Assembly: GCF_947496775.1 (NCBI RefSeq)
Contig: NZ_CANMDU010000001.1
Location: 248,001 to 312,000, forward strand
Direction: 5' to 3'
Source: an uncultured Maribacter sp.
Lineage (GTDB): Bacteria > Bacteroidota > Bacteroidia > Flavobacteriales > Flavobacteriaceae
Length of the DNA: 64,000 nucleotides
A model generated the notes under the pieces. The model was given only the letters and a program-made list of their open reading frames with translations, had not been told where the DNA came from and did not search any database. The number at the start of each line of letters is the position of its first letter. Position 1 is the first letter of the stretch. The position numbers were made by a program, and so were the translations under genes. Shown piece by piece: positions 52,118 to 60,963 of the stretch.

Positions 52118-52798
52118 ATGAAAAAAATAGTACTCGTAATACTTAGTTTATACGGATTACAATTGCATTCTCAAGATTGGAATTTCGAAAAACCAGATTA
52201 CAAGGCTATTGAAAAAAATATTGCAGAACAAAGCTCTAACTTGTTCTATCCTAATTTAATGGATAGGTTTTTAAAAGCAGACTCTACCTTAACCTTAAAA
52301 GAAAAAAGGCATTTATATTATGGTTATTCTTTTCAGGAGAATTACTCCCCATACTCACGTTCTGATTTTGCAGATTCTTTAAGAGTTATTCTGCAATTAA
52401 AAACACACGACATCATAGCATTTAAAAAAATAATCACTTTTGGAGATTCGGTATTAGTAAAAAACCCTTTTGCATTAAGAACTCTTAATTACCAACTATA
52501 TGCCTTAGACAAAACAGATAATATAAGAGGGTATCGTAAAAAAATGAAGCAATTTAATATGATTATAGATGCCCTACTTAGCTCTGGAAATGGCACTACG
52601 AAAGAAGAATCTTTTTATGTAATATATACAAGCCATGAGTATGACTTATTAAATATATTAGGCTTAACTTTTGGTGGCTCGCAAAGCTTAATAGAACATT
52701 ACGATTATTTAGAACTTGCAGAAGGAGAAACCAAAATAAAAGGATTATATTTTGATGTTACCCCTTGTTTAAACTACATGTCTAAAATATATAAATAA
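52118..52798 (+). CDS. DUF4919 secreted protein
   Basis: A 226-residue exported protein with a signal peptide (ends about QLHSQD). It shows the DUF4919 pattern (KPDYKAIEKNI, LTLKEKRHLYYGYSFQENYSPY, and DLLNILGLTFGGSQSL toward the end). The family is confined to Bacteroidota and has no known activity. It lies 11 bp after the GNAT gene and 2 bp before the VOC gene, so these three are probably one operon. Confidence 0.75.
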   Translation: MKKIVLVILSLYGLQLHSQDWNFEKPDYKAIEKNIAEQSSNLFYPNLMDRFLKADSTLTLKEKRHLYYGYSFQENYSPYSRSDFADSLRVILQLKTHDIIAFKKIITFGDSVLVKNPFALRTLNYQLYALDKTDNIRGYRKKMKQFNMIIDALLSSGNGTTKEESFYVIYTSHEYDLLNILGLTFGGSQSLIEHYDYLELAEGETKIKGLYFDVTPCLNYMSKIYK

Positions 52799-52800
52799 CA

Positions 52801-53142
52801 ATGGAAAACAATAAAATTAACTTTATAGAATTACAAGCAACCGATTTAGAAGAAATTAAAAAATTCTATGGGAATACTTTTGGCTGGACTTTTACGGATT
52901 ATGGTGATGTTTATTGCGATTTTCATGAAGCAGGTATTTCCGGAGGATTTGCAAAAACAGATACAATAACAACAGGTGGAACTTTAATTGTTCTATACCA
53001 CAGTAATTTATCTATAGCACAGAAAAATGTAATACAAAATGGAGGAAAAATTACGAAAGAAATATTTTCCTTCCCAGGAGGAAGTAGATTTGAATTTATA
53101 GATCCAAGTGGAAATAAACTTGCCATATGGTCCGATAAGTAA
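52801..53142 (+). CDS. VOC (glyoxalase-like) family protein
   Basis: A 113-residue single-module VOC protein with two beta-alpha-beta units: IELQATDLEEIKKFYGNTFGW and FPGGSRFEFIDPSGNKLAIW. The 'FG-W..tdYG' and terminal 'DP-GN-LaiW' patterns are typical. It probably forms a dimer. Metal residues are not clearly conserved. Last gene of the GNAT-DUF4919-VOC run. Confidence 0.85.
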   Translation: MENNKINFIELQATDLEEIKKFYGNTFGWTFTDYGDVYCDFHEAGISGGFAKTDTITTGGTLIVLYHSNLSIAQKNVIQNGGKITKEIFSFPGGSRFEFIDPSGNKLAIWSDK

Positions 53143-53188
53143 ACTACCTCAGCCAAGTCTTGGGAATTTAAATCAAGAATATACAACA

Positions 53189-53215
53189 AAAGAGAGCAAT
53201 TAACATGCTCTCTTT
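53189..53215. terminator. Terminator between VOC and DUF4494 genes
   Basis: AAAGAGAGCA and TGCTCTCTTT form a perfect 10-bp stem around a 7-base loop, with T on the plus strand after it. It serves the convergent operons. Confidence 0.85.
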
Positions 53216-53242
53216 TTATTAAGTTACATCTGGAAATAAGGA

Positions 53243-53806
53243 CTAATTTGTTTCTGCCTCCTCTAGAACATCTTTCATTTCTAAGGCATCATTAAATTCC
53301 TTCTTTTCTGGAACAGAAGCTTTAATTGCATTAAATCTGTCTAGACGTTCTTTATCCCCTTCTTCTCCCGAAAAATAAGGAAAAACATCCCTAACGGGAG
53401 ACTCTGCAATAGCTGGTATCGTATATTCTCCCATAGTATCTTGCATTACACTTATTGTATTATCATAGGCTTCTTTTACATCATTAGCCTGTACTAATAA
53501 ATACATATTTGTTTTTCTTTCTTTACCACTTTCCTCATCAAAAGCAATTAAAGCAACTTTAGATTTAAACCAACGGTCCGAATTCTCGAAAGGGTGTATT
53601 TCTGCATAGTTAGCTACTTTTATATTAGTTATTTTAATCTCATCACTATCACTAATATAAGAAGCCATTTCTTCCGTAATCCTACTTTCCGCTTCCGTAT
53701 ACGATATAGCGTCTACCAAATAAGGCTCCGTAGTCACTTTTTGTACACCGCTATTTTCATCTATTTTTCTATACTTTACTTTACATTCATACCAAATTGC
53801 ACTCAT
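53243..53806 (-). CDS. DUF4494 domain protein
   Basis: A protein of about 187 residues when started at the ATG at 53806 (MSAIWYECKVKYRK), which is the usual family start; a longer frame from 53845 adds 13 residues. The DUF4494 pattern is clear: YECKVKYRKIDE, EPYLVDAISYTEAESRI, WFKSKVALIAFDEESGKE, NMYLLVQANDVKEAYDN. The family is widespread in Bacteroidota and unstudied. It stands alone. Confidence 0.78.
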   Translation of the reverse strand: MSAIWYECKVKYRKIDENSGVQKVTTEPYLVDAISYTEAESRITEEMASYISDSDEIKITNIKVANYAEIHPFENSDRWFKSKVALIAFDEESGKERKTNMYLLVQANDVKEAYDNTISVMQDTMGEYTIPAIAESPVRDVFPYFSGEEGDKERLDRFNAIKASVPEKKEFNDALEMKDVLEEAETN

Positions 53807-53992
53807 ACATTCTATTTTAGGGGTACCAATATAGTCCTTAGACATAGTTCTATTTTACAATTTTTAAAATAAATATTCACAATTATAAATTGCTCTTACT
53901 ACTACTTTTACTATGAGAGAGTTATCTTGTTATATAATAATTTTAAGCTTAAAAAAATACGGTATCTTTATTTGTCATAGCAGTATAAATTA

Positions 53993-55510
53993 ATGTATCT
54001 ACACAAAAAAAACATGCAGCGCTTACGTTTTACTCAAGAAATTAAGAAACGCCCTATTTTAAGTATAGCAATTGGCATATTAATCATTTTATGTTTATTT
54101 GCTTTTTTTGCAACTACTGGTACTTATCAAGTTATTGAAAGCACTTCTATCTGGGTTCGCAGTTATTTTGGATACTTTTATTTATATCTAGGCTTGGGCT
54201 GTGTTTTATTCTTATTAGCAATTGCTTTTTCTCCTATTGGTAATATAACACTCGGAAAACAAAATAGTAAACCAGAACATTCTACTTGGAGCTGGATTGC
54301 TATGTTATACAGCGCAGGAATGGGAGCCGGTATTTTATTACGTGCCGTTCAAGAGCCCGTTTTTATGTTGCAAAATCCCCCTTTTAAAAGTGAAAAAATT
54401 CCAAGTATTTTAGCTCTAGAATTCACTTTTTACCAATGGGGCTTTACTGCATGGGCCTTTTATGGTTTATTTGCTATGGTAATGGGGGTTGCTTTATTTG
54501 TAGACCATAAAAAGGTAAAAATAAGTGCTACTATAGAAGACACTATTCCGCACCCAGTAGCAAAAGGAAGTATTGATCTACTAACAATTATTACTACTAT
54601 TTTTGGCCTCATAGCTGCAATAGGTCTTGGTACTACACAAATCTCCGGAGGCCTTACACATATACTCGAAATAGACTTTGGTTTTAAGACAACCCTTTTA
54701 CTAACACTTATCATCTGTTCTTTAGCTTTTTTATCCGCTTGGAAAGGGCTAAACAAAGGCATTAAATTATTATCTAAAGGAAATATCTTAGTAACCTTAG
54801 GCCTACTTTTATTTGTTTTTATAGCGAGTGATATACTTGGCATAATAAATTCTTTTGCCAACGCAACCTTTGCCTATGTAACAGATTTTATTCCTATGAG
54901 TATAGCTATGGGAAATTATAACCCAGGATTAAACTTTTTAACGGACTGGACATTTTATTACTGGGCATTTTGGATAGCCTGGGCTCCCTTTACAGGAATT
55001 TTTATTGCCCGTATTTCTAAAGGAAGAACACTGCGCCAATTGCTATTAGGGGTATTAACTATCCCTTCTTTAGGAACCTTCTTTTGGTTCTCTGTGTTTG
55101 GACATTCGGCATTTAATTTACTTCAAGATTGGGGAACCTACCAAGGTGAATTCAATAATGTATTTACCTCCATTTTTGTGTTTTTGCAAAATTATCCGAT
55201 GGCAAGTCTACTAAACATAACAACCATAATTCTTTTAATTGGTTTTTTGGTTACTTCTGTAGATTCTGCAGTATTTGTACTTAGCATGTTCACTGACAAT
55301 GGCAAACCCAACCCTAGCAAAAAACATCGCCTGCTTTGGTCTATTTTTATTCTTTTAGCAACCTTGGCTTTATTAGTACTCGCTAACGTAAAACAAAATA
55401 TAGACATTCTAAGCACAGTACAAAAGCTACTCATAATTACATCACTACCCTTTGCTCTATTTATGATATTTATGGCTTTTGCTTTTCTTAAAAAAAGACT
55501 CCACCTGTAG
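53993..55510 (+). CDS. BCCT family transporter
   Basis: A 505-residue inner-membrane protein with about 12 helices. The family core WTFYYWAFWIAWAPFTGIF followed by IARISKGRTLRQ is intact. The usual substrate-site segment near helix 3 (family GxGxxFWxxxEP) reads MGAGILLRAVQEP, so the aromatic pair is replaced by Leu-Leu-Arg. BCCT carriers import betaine, choline or carnitine, and the altered segment suggests another substrate or an altered coupling. The start may also be the ATG at 54014. It stands alone. Confidence 0.85.
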   Translation: MYLHKKNMQRLRFTQEIKKRPILSIAIGILIILCLFAFFATTGTYQVIESTSIWVRSYFGYFYLYLGLGCVLFLLAIAFSPIGNITLGKQNSKPEHSTWSWIAMLYSAGMGAGILLRAVQEPVFMLQNPPFKSEKIPSILALEFTFYQWGFTAWAFYGLFAMVMGVALFVDHKKVKISATIEDTIPHPVAKGSIDLLTIITTIFGLIAAIGLGTTQISGGLTHILEIDFGFKTTLLLTLIICSLAFLSAWKGLNKGIKLLSKGNILVTLGLLLFVFIASDILGIINSFANATFAYVTDFIPMSIAMGNYNPGLNFLTDWTFYYWAFWIAWAPFTGIFIARISKGRTLRQLLLGVLTIPSLGTFFWFSVFGHSAFNLLQDWGTYQGEFNNVFTSIFVFLQNYPMASLLNITTIILLIGFLVTSVDSAVFVLSMFTDNGKPNPSKKHRLLWSIFILLATLALLVLANVKQNIDILSTVQKLLIITSLPFALFMIFMAFAFLKKRLHL

Positions 55511-55602
55511 GTATTTGATGGAAAAGCCCTCTATTTTTAAAATTTAACAAAACGTCTATTCATTTTCTTGCAATATTTATCCTACTTTTCTAGAGGGTGC
55601 TT

Positions 55603-55610
55603 TATCTTTG
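55603..55610 (+). promoter_or_regulatory. -7 element TATCTTTG before the FAD monooxygenase
   Basis: An exact TAnnTTTG match; transcription would begin near 55617, which excludes the alternative start at 55608 and supports the ATG at 55653 with a leader of about 36 bases. Confidence 0.5.
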
Positions 55611-55652
55611 GTTTGGAGAAGTACGAATGCCGCACAAAAAAAATTAATAGTA

Positions 55653-56795
55653 ATGACCATAGATATTATCGGAGCAGGGATAGGAGGATTAACTACAGCC
55701 ATTGCTTTAGAAAAAAAAGGCGTAAAATGCCGAATTTTTGAACAAACGGAAATAATAAAACCAGTTGGGGCAGGTATTATTTTAGCTAATAATGCCATGC
55801 AGGTATATAAAAAGCTAGGGCTAAAAGATACTATTGAAGCACATGGAACTCCTATATCAACTATAAATATTGTAAAAGATAATTTAGAAGTAATTTCTTC
55901 GATGGATTTATCTGTTTTTGAAAAAGCGAACAACGTAAAAAACATTGCAATACATAGAGGTATTTTACAACAAATACTGATAGATCAATTAAAAGAAACT
56001 AAAGTATATCTAAATCATAAACTTAAGAAAATAGAAAAAAACGAGAATGGTCATTCTTTATATTTTGACAATGATTCTGTAGAACATTCTTCCATTCTTA
56101 TTGGAGCAGACGGCCTTAATTCTATGGTTAGAAAACAACTTTTTAAAAATAATTTTATTCGAAAAGCCAATCAAATATGCTGGAGAGGTGTCACAGATTA
56201 CAATCTCCCAAACTCCTATAAAAGGGAGTTAAATGAGGCTTGGGGAAATTCAGACCGTTTTGGTTTTGTTCCTCTAGCAAATAACAAAGTATATTGGTAT
56301 GCTCTTAAAACAATTCCAAAAAATAATGACGAGTATTCTATGCTTAAAATAGAAGAATATTTTAAAAATTATAACTCGCTAGTCAAAGACATTATTATAT
56401 GCACTCCCAAGGAAGCTATTTATACTGCTGAAATAGAAGATTTAAAGCCAATGCGCAAATGGCACAATCAGAATACATGCTTAATAGGGGATGCTGCTCA
56501 TGCGACTACTCCGAATATGGGACAAGGAGCTTGCCAAGCTATAGAAGATGCTTATGTGCTTAGCGAGTGCCTAGCCAATTATAATTATTCTGATGCCTTT
56601 TTAAAGTTTCAAAAATTAAGAATAAACAAAGCGCATAAAGTAGTAAAAGCTAGTTGGAGTTTAGGAAAATTAGCTCATATCTCTAATCCTATTTTAATCG
56701 CATTACGAAATAGAATTATGGCATTAACTCCTGAGTCTATAAATAGAAAACAATCCAAAGAAATTTTTCAGTTACCGGAGCTAAATTTAAAATAA
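55653..56795 (+). CDS. FAD-dependent monooxygenase
   Basis: A 380-residue group A flavoprotein hydroxylase. The N-terminal dinucleotide motif IIGAGIGGLTTAIALEKKG (3-21), a middle GADGLNSMVR block (the DG motif) and the C-terminal FAD-ribityl motif GDAAHATTPNMGQGA are all present. Members hydroxylate aromatic or polyene substrates with NAD(P)H and oxygen. The substrate is not evident. The longer frame from 55608 begins upstream of the promoter element and is unlikely. Confidence 0.87.
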   Translation: MTIDIIGAGIGGLTTAIALEKKGVKCRIFEQTEIIKPVGAGIILANNAMQVYKKLGLKDTIEAHGTPISTINIVKDNLEVISSMDLSVFEKANNVKNIAIHRGILQQILIDQLKETKVYLNHKLKKIEKNENGHSLYFDNDSVEHSSILIGADGLNSMVRKQLFKNNFIRKANQICWRGVTDYNLPNSYKRELNEAWGNSDRFGFVPLANNKVYWYALKTIPKNNDEYSMLKIEEYFKNYNSLVKDIIICTPKEAIYTAEIEDLKPMRKWHNQNTCLIGDAAHATTPNMGQGACQAIEDAYVLSECLANYNYSDAFLKFQKLRINKAHKVVKASWSLGKLAHISNPILIALRNRIMALTPESINRKQSKEIFQLPELNLK

Positions 56796-56868
56796 AAACC
56801 CTTTAATAGTCCAATATTAAGAATTCCCCCTTTTACAGTATAACTACATAAAATACTACTAATTATTC

Positions 56869-57744
56869 ATGGGAATTTTTACCAAATTATTTAATAGAAA
56901 AAAAAATGTAATAAAGCGCAGAAATAATCCTGACGTTTATAATATGACTAGTGAAAATGAAAGAATGAATTGGAGCATGGAAAAAGCCAGGCTTACTTTT
57001 CATTTTTTTCAAGATTGCTTACAACATCCCAAACCAGAACAAGAACATTTATCTATAAAGGCCCGTATCGAGGATAATGGAAAAACAGAACACATTTGGC
57101 TAGTAGACCCTAGTATAGATTCTGAAGGGAATATTTTTGGAGTAGTGGGTAATGCCCCCATATATATTAAAAATGTACAGCTGCATCAAAAAATTGGAAT
57201 AACCAAAGAGTATATTTCGGATTGGATGTTTATTGAAGATGGGAGACTCATTGGTGGTTATACTATAAGAGCAATTAGAGAAGGACTCGCGACCGACCAA
57301 CTGGAAAATTTTGACCGGAGTGTAGGTGGTATGAAAATTGATGCGGGAGAAGATTATTTTTTAACCAATTTAGAAACACCAGAAGGCGCTATTCTTTCCT
57401 TAGAAGAGGCCTACAACAACAAAGATATTACCGCCGTTCTATCATGCAAAGATTTTTTTAAAGAGGCCGAATTGCTTCTTCATAAATCCATGAACATTGC
57501 ATTGGATAATGCTCTAATTAGCAGTACTGCAGAAGCCCTTAAATCTTCCTTTATTATAGGCCTAAAAGAAAATGGTTTTCCAGATTTTAAAGGAATTAAA
57601 AGAGCATTTAAAAGATTCAAAATAACAGAAGAACATTATATTATTACGGAGTTTTGTTATCTTAAGGATGGGACTACCTCCATACAAAAATTGCACACTT
57701 ATAAAACTAATGAAGAGTGGAAAGTTCTAGGAATGGAAGACTAA
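56869..57744 (+). CDS. DUF2314 domain protein
   Basis: A 291-residue protein. The middle (about 40-130) shows the YegJ/DUF2314 pattern: FSIKARI-type strand with HIWLV, FGVVGNAPIYIKNVQLHQKIGI, then WMFIEDGRLIGGYTIRAIRE. The rest (about 180-290) is a separate alpha/beta domain ending in LHTYKTNEEWKVLGME, similar to SnoaL-like scaffolds. The function is unknown and there is no signal peptide. Confidence 0.7.
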   Translation: MGIFTKLFNRKKNVIKRRNNPDVYNMTSENERMNWSMEKARLTFHFFQDCLQHPKPEQEHLSIKARIEDNGKTEHIWLVDPSIDSEGNIFGVVGNAPIYIKNVQLHQKIGITKEYISDWMFIEDGRLIGGYTIRAIREGLATDQLENFDRSVGGMKIDAGEDYFLTNLETPEGAILSLEEAYNNKDITAVLSCKDFFKEAELLLHKSMNIALDNALISSTAEALKSSFIIGLKENGFPDFKGIKRAFKRFKITEEHYIITEFCYLKDGTTSIQKLHTYKTNEEWKVLGMED

Positions 57745-57863
57745 TTCTATAATAACCTATAACTATATTACTAGAAATAAAAATTAGCTCATTTTTTTTA
57801 AGTTATTCTTATCTTTCCGAGACCGTCAGAAAAAAAATCTGTACTCCATATTAATATTAAGTC

Positions 57864-58556
57864 ATGAATACAAAATCTCATATTATAGTAAATGGTCATG
57901 AGCATGTAGTATACCAATCCAATGCTTTAACCCAAGAAGAGTTAAGAAAGGAAAGTATTGCTTTTTATAATTTTTTAGACCAGAGAAGGTCTGTTAGAGA
58001 ATATGATGATACTCCTGTCCCAAAAGAAGTCATAGAAAATTTAATTAAAACTGCTTCCACTGCTCCATCTGGTGCGCATAAACAACCTTGGACTTTTTGC
58101 GCTGTCTCTAATCCCAAATTAAAGGCAAAAATTAAAGAAGCTGCCGAAGCAGAAGAAAAGGAAAGCTACGAGAGTAGAATGAGTGATCGTTGGAAAAAAG
58201 ACTTAGAACCCTTAGGTACCGATATGCATAAACCATTTTTAGAAATTGCTCCCTGGTTAATTATTGTTTTTAAAAAAGTTCATGAAATTGGAGAAAGTGG
58301 AGAAAAAATGAACAACTATTATGTAAACGAATCTGTAGGGATTGCAAGCGGTATGCTAATTACAGCAATTCACAATGCAGGTTTAGTAACACTGACACAC
58401 ACACCAAGTCCAATGAATTTTTTAGCTAAACTTCTAAACCGACCTAGTAATGAAAGAGCTTTTTTATTATTACCAGTAGGGTATCCTAAATCCCCAACAT
58501 ACGTTCCTAATATAGAAAGAAAACCTTTAGATCAAATAGCAGAATTCTATGAATAA
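57864..58556 (+). CDS. Iodotyrosine-deiodinase-like nitroreductase family flavoprotein
   Basis: A 230-residue FMN protein. The family opening FLDQRRSVREYDDTPVP, with the arginines for FMN, and the PSGAHKQPW block are clear. The lid triad of iodotyrosine deiodinase is present with the exact spacing of the human enzyme: E98, Y102 and K123 (Y to K is 21 residues, E to Y is 4). In IYD these residues bind the zwitterion of the halotyrosine. A reductive dehalogenase of halotyrosines or related phenols is therefore plausible. Confidence 0.85.
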   Translation: MNTKSHIIVNGHEHVVYQSNALTQEELRKESIAFYNFLDQRRSVREYDDTPVPKEVIENLIKTASTAPSGAHKQPWTFCAVSNPKLKAKIKEAAEAEEKESYESRMSDRWKKDLEPLGTDMHKPFLEIAPWLIIVFKKVHEIGESGEKMNNYYVNESVGIASGMLITAIHNAGLVTLTHTPSPMNFLAKLLNRPSNERAFLLLPVGYPKSPTYVPNIERKPLDQIAEFYE

Positions 58557-58590
58557 CAAAAGGGTCCCTAGTGTACCAAGAACCCTTTTG
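58557..58590. terminator. Terminator after the deiodinase-like gene
   Basis: CAAAAGGGT pairs with ACCCTTTTG across a 16-base loop; it lies just past the stop codon of the deiodinase-like gene, and the convergent CtlX gene is on the other side. Confidence 0.7.
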
Positions 58591-58617
58591 TTATTATGTT
58601 CTTTTACTTTATTACTC

Positions 58618-59550
58618 CTATTCTTGAGGTAAAAACACTTCAGCCATCATACAGCGAGCACTTCCCCCTCCACATGTTTCGATAGTCTCTAAGGAACTAT
58701 GTAATATCTCGCAGTACTTCTCTATACTGTTTATCTGTTCTTTGTTTAAGCTATTATAAGCAGCAGAACTCATTACTAAATACCTTTTACCCTCTCCTCC
58801 TAAAACCTGAAGCATATTACCTGCAAAATGATGCATTTGTTCTTCGGTAATAGAAATTACTTCTTTTCCATTTTCTTTTAAATGATGAATTACATTTTTT
58901 CTTTCTTTTTTATCATCAATAGAAGCTAAACAAATAACAGAAAAATCTTCTGCCAGACACATCATTACATTTGTATGGTAAATTAACATACGCTTATCTC
59001 TAACAGACTGATAAGAACTAAAAATAACTGGTAAGTAATCAAAATCCTCGCAGAATTCAATAATCAACTCTTCATGCGCCCTATCGGACAAAGCGCAATA
59101 CGCTTTTTTGTTTACACGATCTAAGAGTAAACTACCTGTACCTTCTAGGAATATATTATCTTCCTCGGCGGAAGTATAATCCATTACATTCTCAATAATA
59201 AATCCTTTTTTTTCTAAAGCATCTAAAATATCTTCACGACGTTCATTTCGCCTATTTTCGGCAAACATAGGATATAAACCTACAGTACCATCGGCATGAA
59301 AGGAAATCCAATTGTTTGGAAAAATAGAATCTGGGGTGTCTGGGATTTTAGTATCTTCTATTACAATTACCTCTACCCCTTTTTCTTTTAGAACTTTTAC
59401 AAAATCATCAAATTCTTTTTGCGCATTCTTATTTACAATCACAGCCTCGGCATCAATTTTTTCTTGAAAATAATTATTTACTGAGGTTTGCTCGTTCATC
59501 CTAAAACTAATAGGGCGAACCATAAGTATCGTATTTGTAATTTGTTTCAT
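58618..59550 (-). CDS. CtlX-type amidinotransferase-fold hydrolase
   Basis: A roughly 310-residue member of the guanidine-modifying superfamily (arginine deiminase/DDAH fold). Visible marks are VRPISFRMNEQT, FPNNWISFHADGTVGLYPM (substrate block with Asn/Asp), EGTGSLLLDR, the histidine in MLIYHTNVMM and the catalytic cysteine near the end (GGGSARCMMAEVF). This is the pattern of CtlX, annotated as a citrulline utilisation hydrolase. The ATG at 59550 is chosen; 59562 is also possible. Confidence 0.8.
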   Translation of the reverse strand: MKQITNTILMVRPISFRMNEQTSVNNYFQEKIDAEAVIVNKNAQKEFDDFVKVLKEKGVEVIVIEDTKIPDTPDSIFPNNWISFHADGTVGLYPMFAENRRNERREDILDALEKKGFIIENVMDYTSAEEDNIFLEGTGSLLLDRVNKKAYCALSDRAHEELIIEFCEDFDYLPVIFSSYQSVRDKRMLIYHTNVMMCLAEDFSVICLASIDDKKERKNVIHHLKENGKEVISITEEQMHHFAGNMLQVLGGEGKRYLVMSSAAYNSLNKEQINSIEKYCEILHSSLETIETCGGGSARCMMAEVFLPQE

Positions 59551-59623
59551 CCTTGTATTCAATTTTCCCTATAAATCAGCAAAATTAAAACAATTAAAGA
59601 AGATTATTTTACATTTAACACAG

Positions 59624-59668
59624 AAAACACCTTTTAGTTAATTTACGTTTATAACTAAAAGGTGTTTT
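59624..59668 (-). terminator. Strong terminator of the right-hand operon
   Basis: A perfect 17-bp stem (AAAACACCTTTTAGTTA / TAACTAAAAGGTGTTTT) with an 11-base loop and A/T runs at its base. It lies 20 bases beyond the stop of the barrel gene (minus strand) and may serve both strands. Confidence 0.85.
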
Positions 59669-59688
59669 ATTATAATGTATTATAGCTC

Positions 59689-60894
59689 CTAGAAGAACTT
59701 AGACAGGGATAATCTAAAAAAACTATCTTCTTTAAAGTTGGATAGAATTAATTCTTCCTTGTCAATTGAATTAAAAATTCTTGCTTCCACTTCTACTTTA
59801 CAACTATTTCCTATTCGCCGAGAAGCTTCTAAACTGAATATTTTACTACTCTTATCTAAATCAATAATTCCTCCAATTAAAATGGAAGTATCTTGTGTAT
59901 CATTAAAGGCTATTCGGCTTCCTAAAAAAACATCGTTTTGCAAACCTGAAAGTGCTAAGGCATCTCTATCATCATATAAATACTCTCCTAAAATACCGAT
60001 ATCTAAACCATTGCCATCAATATTACCAAAGGTATATTCAACACCTGCCGCCAGTGCTAAAAAATGCTGAGTCTTTGCATCTCTATATATTGATTCTAGT
60101 TTCCAAAGAAAAGCATCATGGGTAACCTGAACTTCCAATCCTGTTTGATTAATAATTGGATAAAATGCATTCGTATTTCCTTGATTGTCAAAAAGAAAAA
60201 GAGGCTCTCGTCCATTTCCATAAAAATGAGAAAGGGCCACATCAAAAATTCCAAAATAGTGTTTCCATCTTACCGCAAAATCTTGACGCCATTCTTCGGC
60301 ACCGCTTTCATAATTAATATCATTCTTTTCAATTACGGTTCCAAATCGTAATCTACCGTCAATTCCTGAAAAAGTACGCTTACGATGATAGGGTAGGTAA
60401 AAAAAATCAAAGGTTCCTAACTTATTAGTTATCCAATTAAATTGCACCATTGGTTGTCCTAACTTTTCTTCACCATCAAATGTTTCTACCACATCCGTTT
60501 GATTAATAATATCAACCAGATGGTTACTCTCAATAACTCCCCAATACACTTTTTTTAAACCTACATTAAGCTCCCAGCTACTTTTTGCTTTTTGGTAATA
60601 TAACTCCCGAATATCCCAATGAGTACGCTCCTCATCTTTATCCAGTCTAAAAAAACCAGAAAAGTTAATTTGTTCTCTTCCCTTGTTCCAATCTACAGAA
60701 TACTCTGGTTTTATTGCTAAAGCGGGGAAATGACTTTCTTGACCTGAGAATTGAGCCTCGTTAAAGAAGTATCTGTATTCAGCCTGTAATTCTAATTCAA
60801 AATCATGATTAACCTTCCTATGGTCATCATTTTGAGCGTTTATAGGAATACTTAAAAACGTTATTACTACGAATATTAAATTATTATATTTCAA
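59689..60894 (-). CDS. Outer-membrane beta-barrel protein
   Basis: A 401-residue exported protein (signal peptide ends near INAQND). Alternating hydrophobic residues and many aromatic girdle positions indicate a barrel, and the chain ends SFFRLSLSKFF with a C-terminal Phe, as expected for BAM substrates. No family name was recognised. It is the third gene of an operon after the MMPL transporter and LolA-like protein, which suggests that the three handle a lipid or hydrophobic compound across the envelope. Confidence 0.7.
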   Translation of the reverse strand: MKYNNLIFVVITFLSIPINAQNDDHRKVNHDFELELQAEYRYFFNEAQFSGQESHFPALAIKPEYSVDWNKGREQINFSGFFRLDKDEERTHWDIRELYYQKAKSSWELNVGLKKVYWGVIESNHLVDIINQTDVVETFDGEEKLGQPMVQFNWITNKLGTFDFFYLPYHRKRTFSGIDGRLRFGTVIEKNDINYESGAEEWRQDFAVRWKHYFGIFDVALSHFYGNGREPLFLFDNQGNTNAFYPIINQTGLEVQVTHDAFLWKLESIYRDAKTQHFLALAAGVEYTFGNIDGNGLDIGILGEYLYDDRDALALSGLQNDVFLGSRIAFNDTQDTSILIGGIIDLDKSSKIFSLEASRRIGNSCKVEVEARIFNSIDKEELILSNFKEDSFFRLSLSKFF

Positions 60895-60917
60895 CGGATT
60901 CTATTTTATAAATTAAA

Positions 60918-60953
60918 GGCAATTCAGGTGTTATAGTCTCCACCTAAACTGCC
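60918..60953 (-). promoter_or_regulatory. Intra-operon hairpin between the LolA-like and barrel genes
   Basis: On the minus strand GGCAGTTTAGGTG pairs with CACCTGAATTGCC (two mismatches), followed by TTTAATTTAT. The position between two cotranscribed genes suggests an attenuator or a stabilising stem that sets their ratio. Confidence 0.45.
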
Positions 60954-60963
60954 TTGTCACTAC

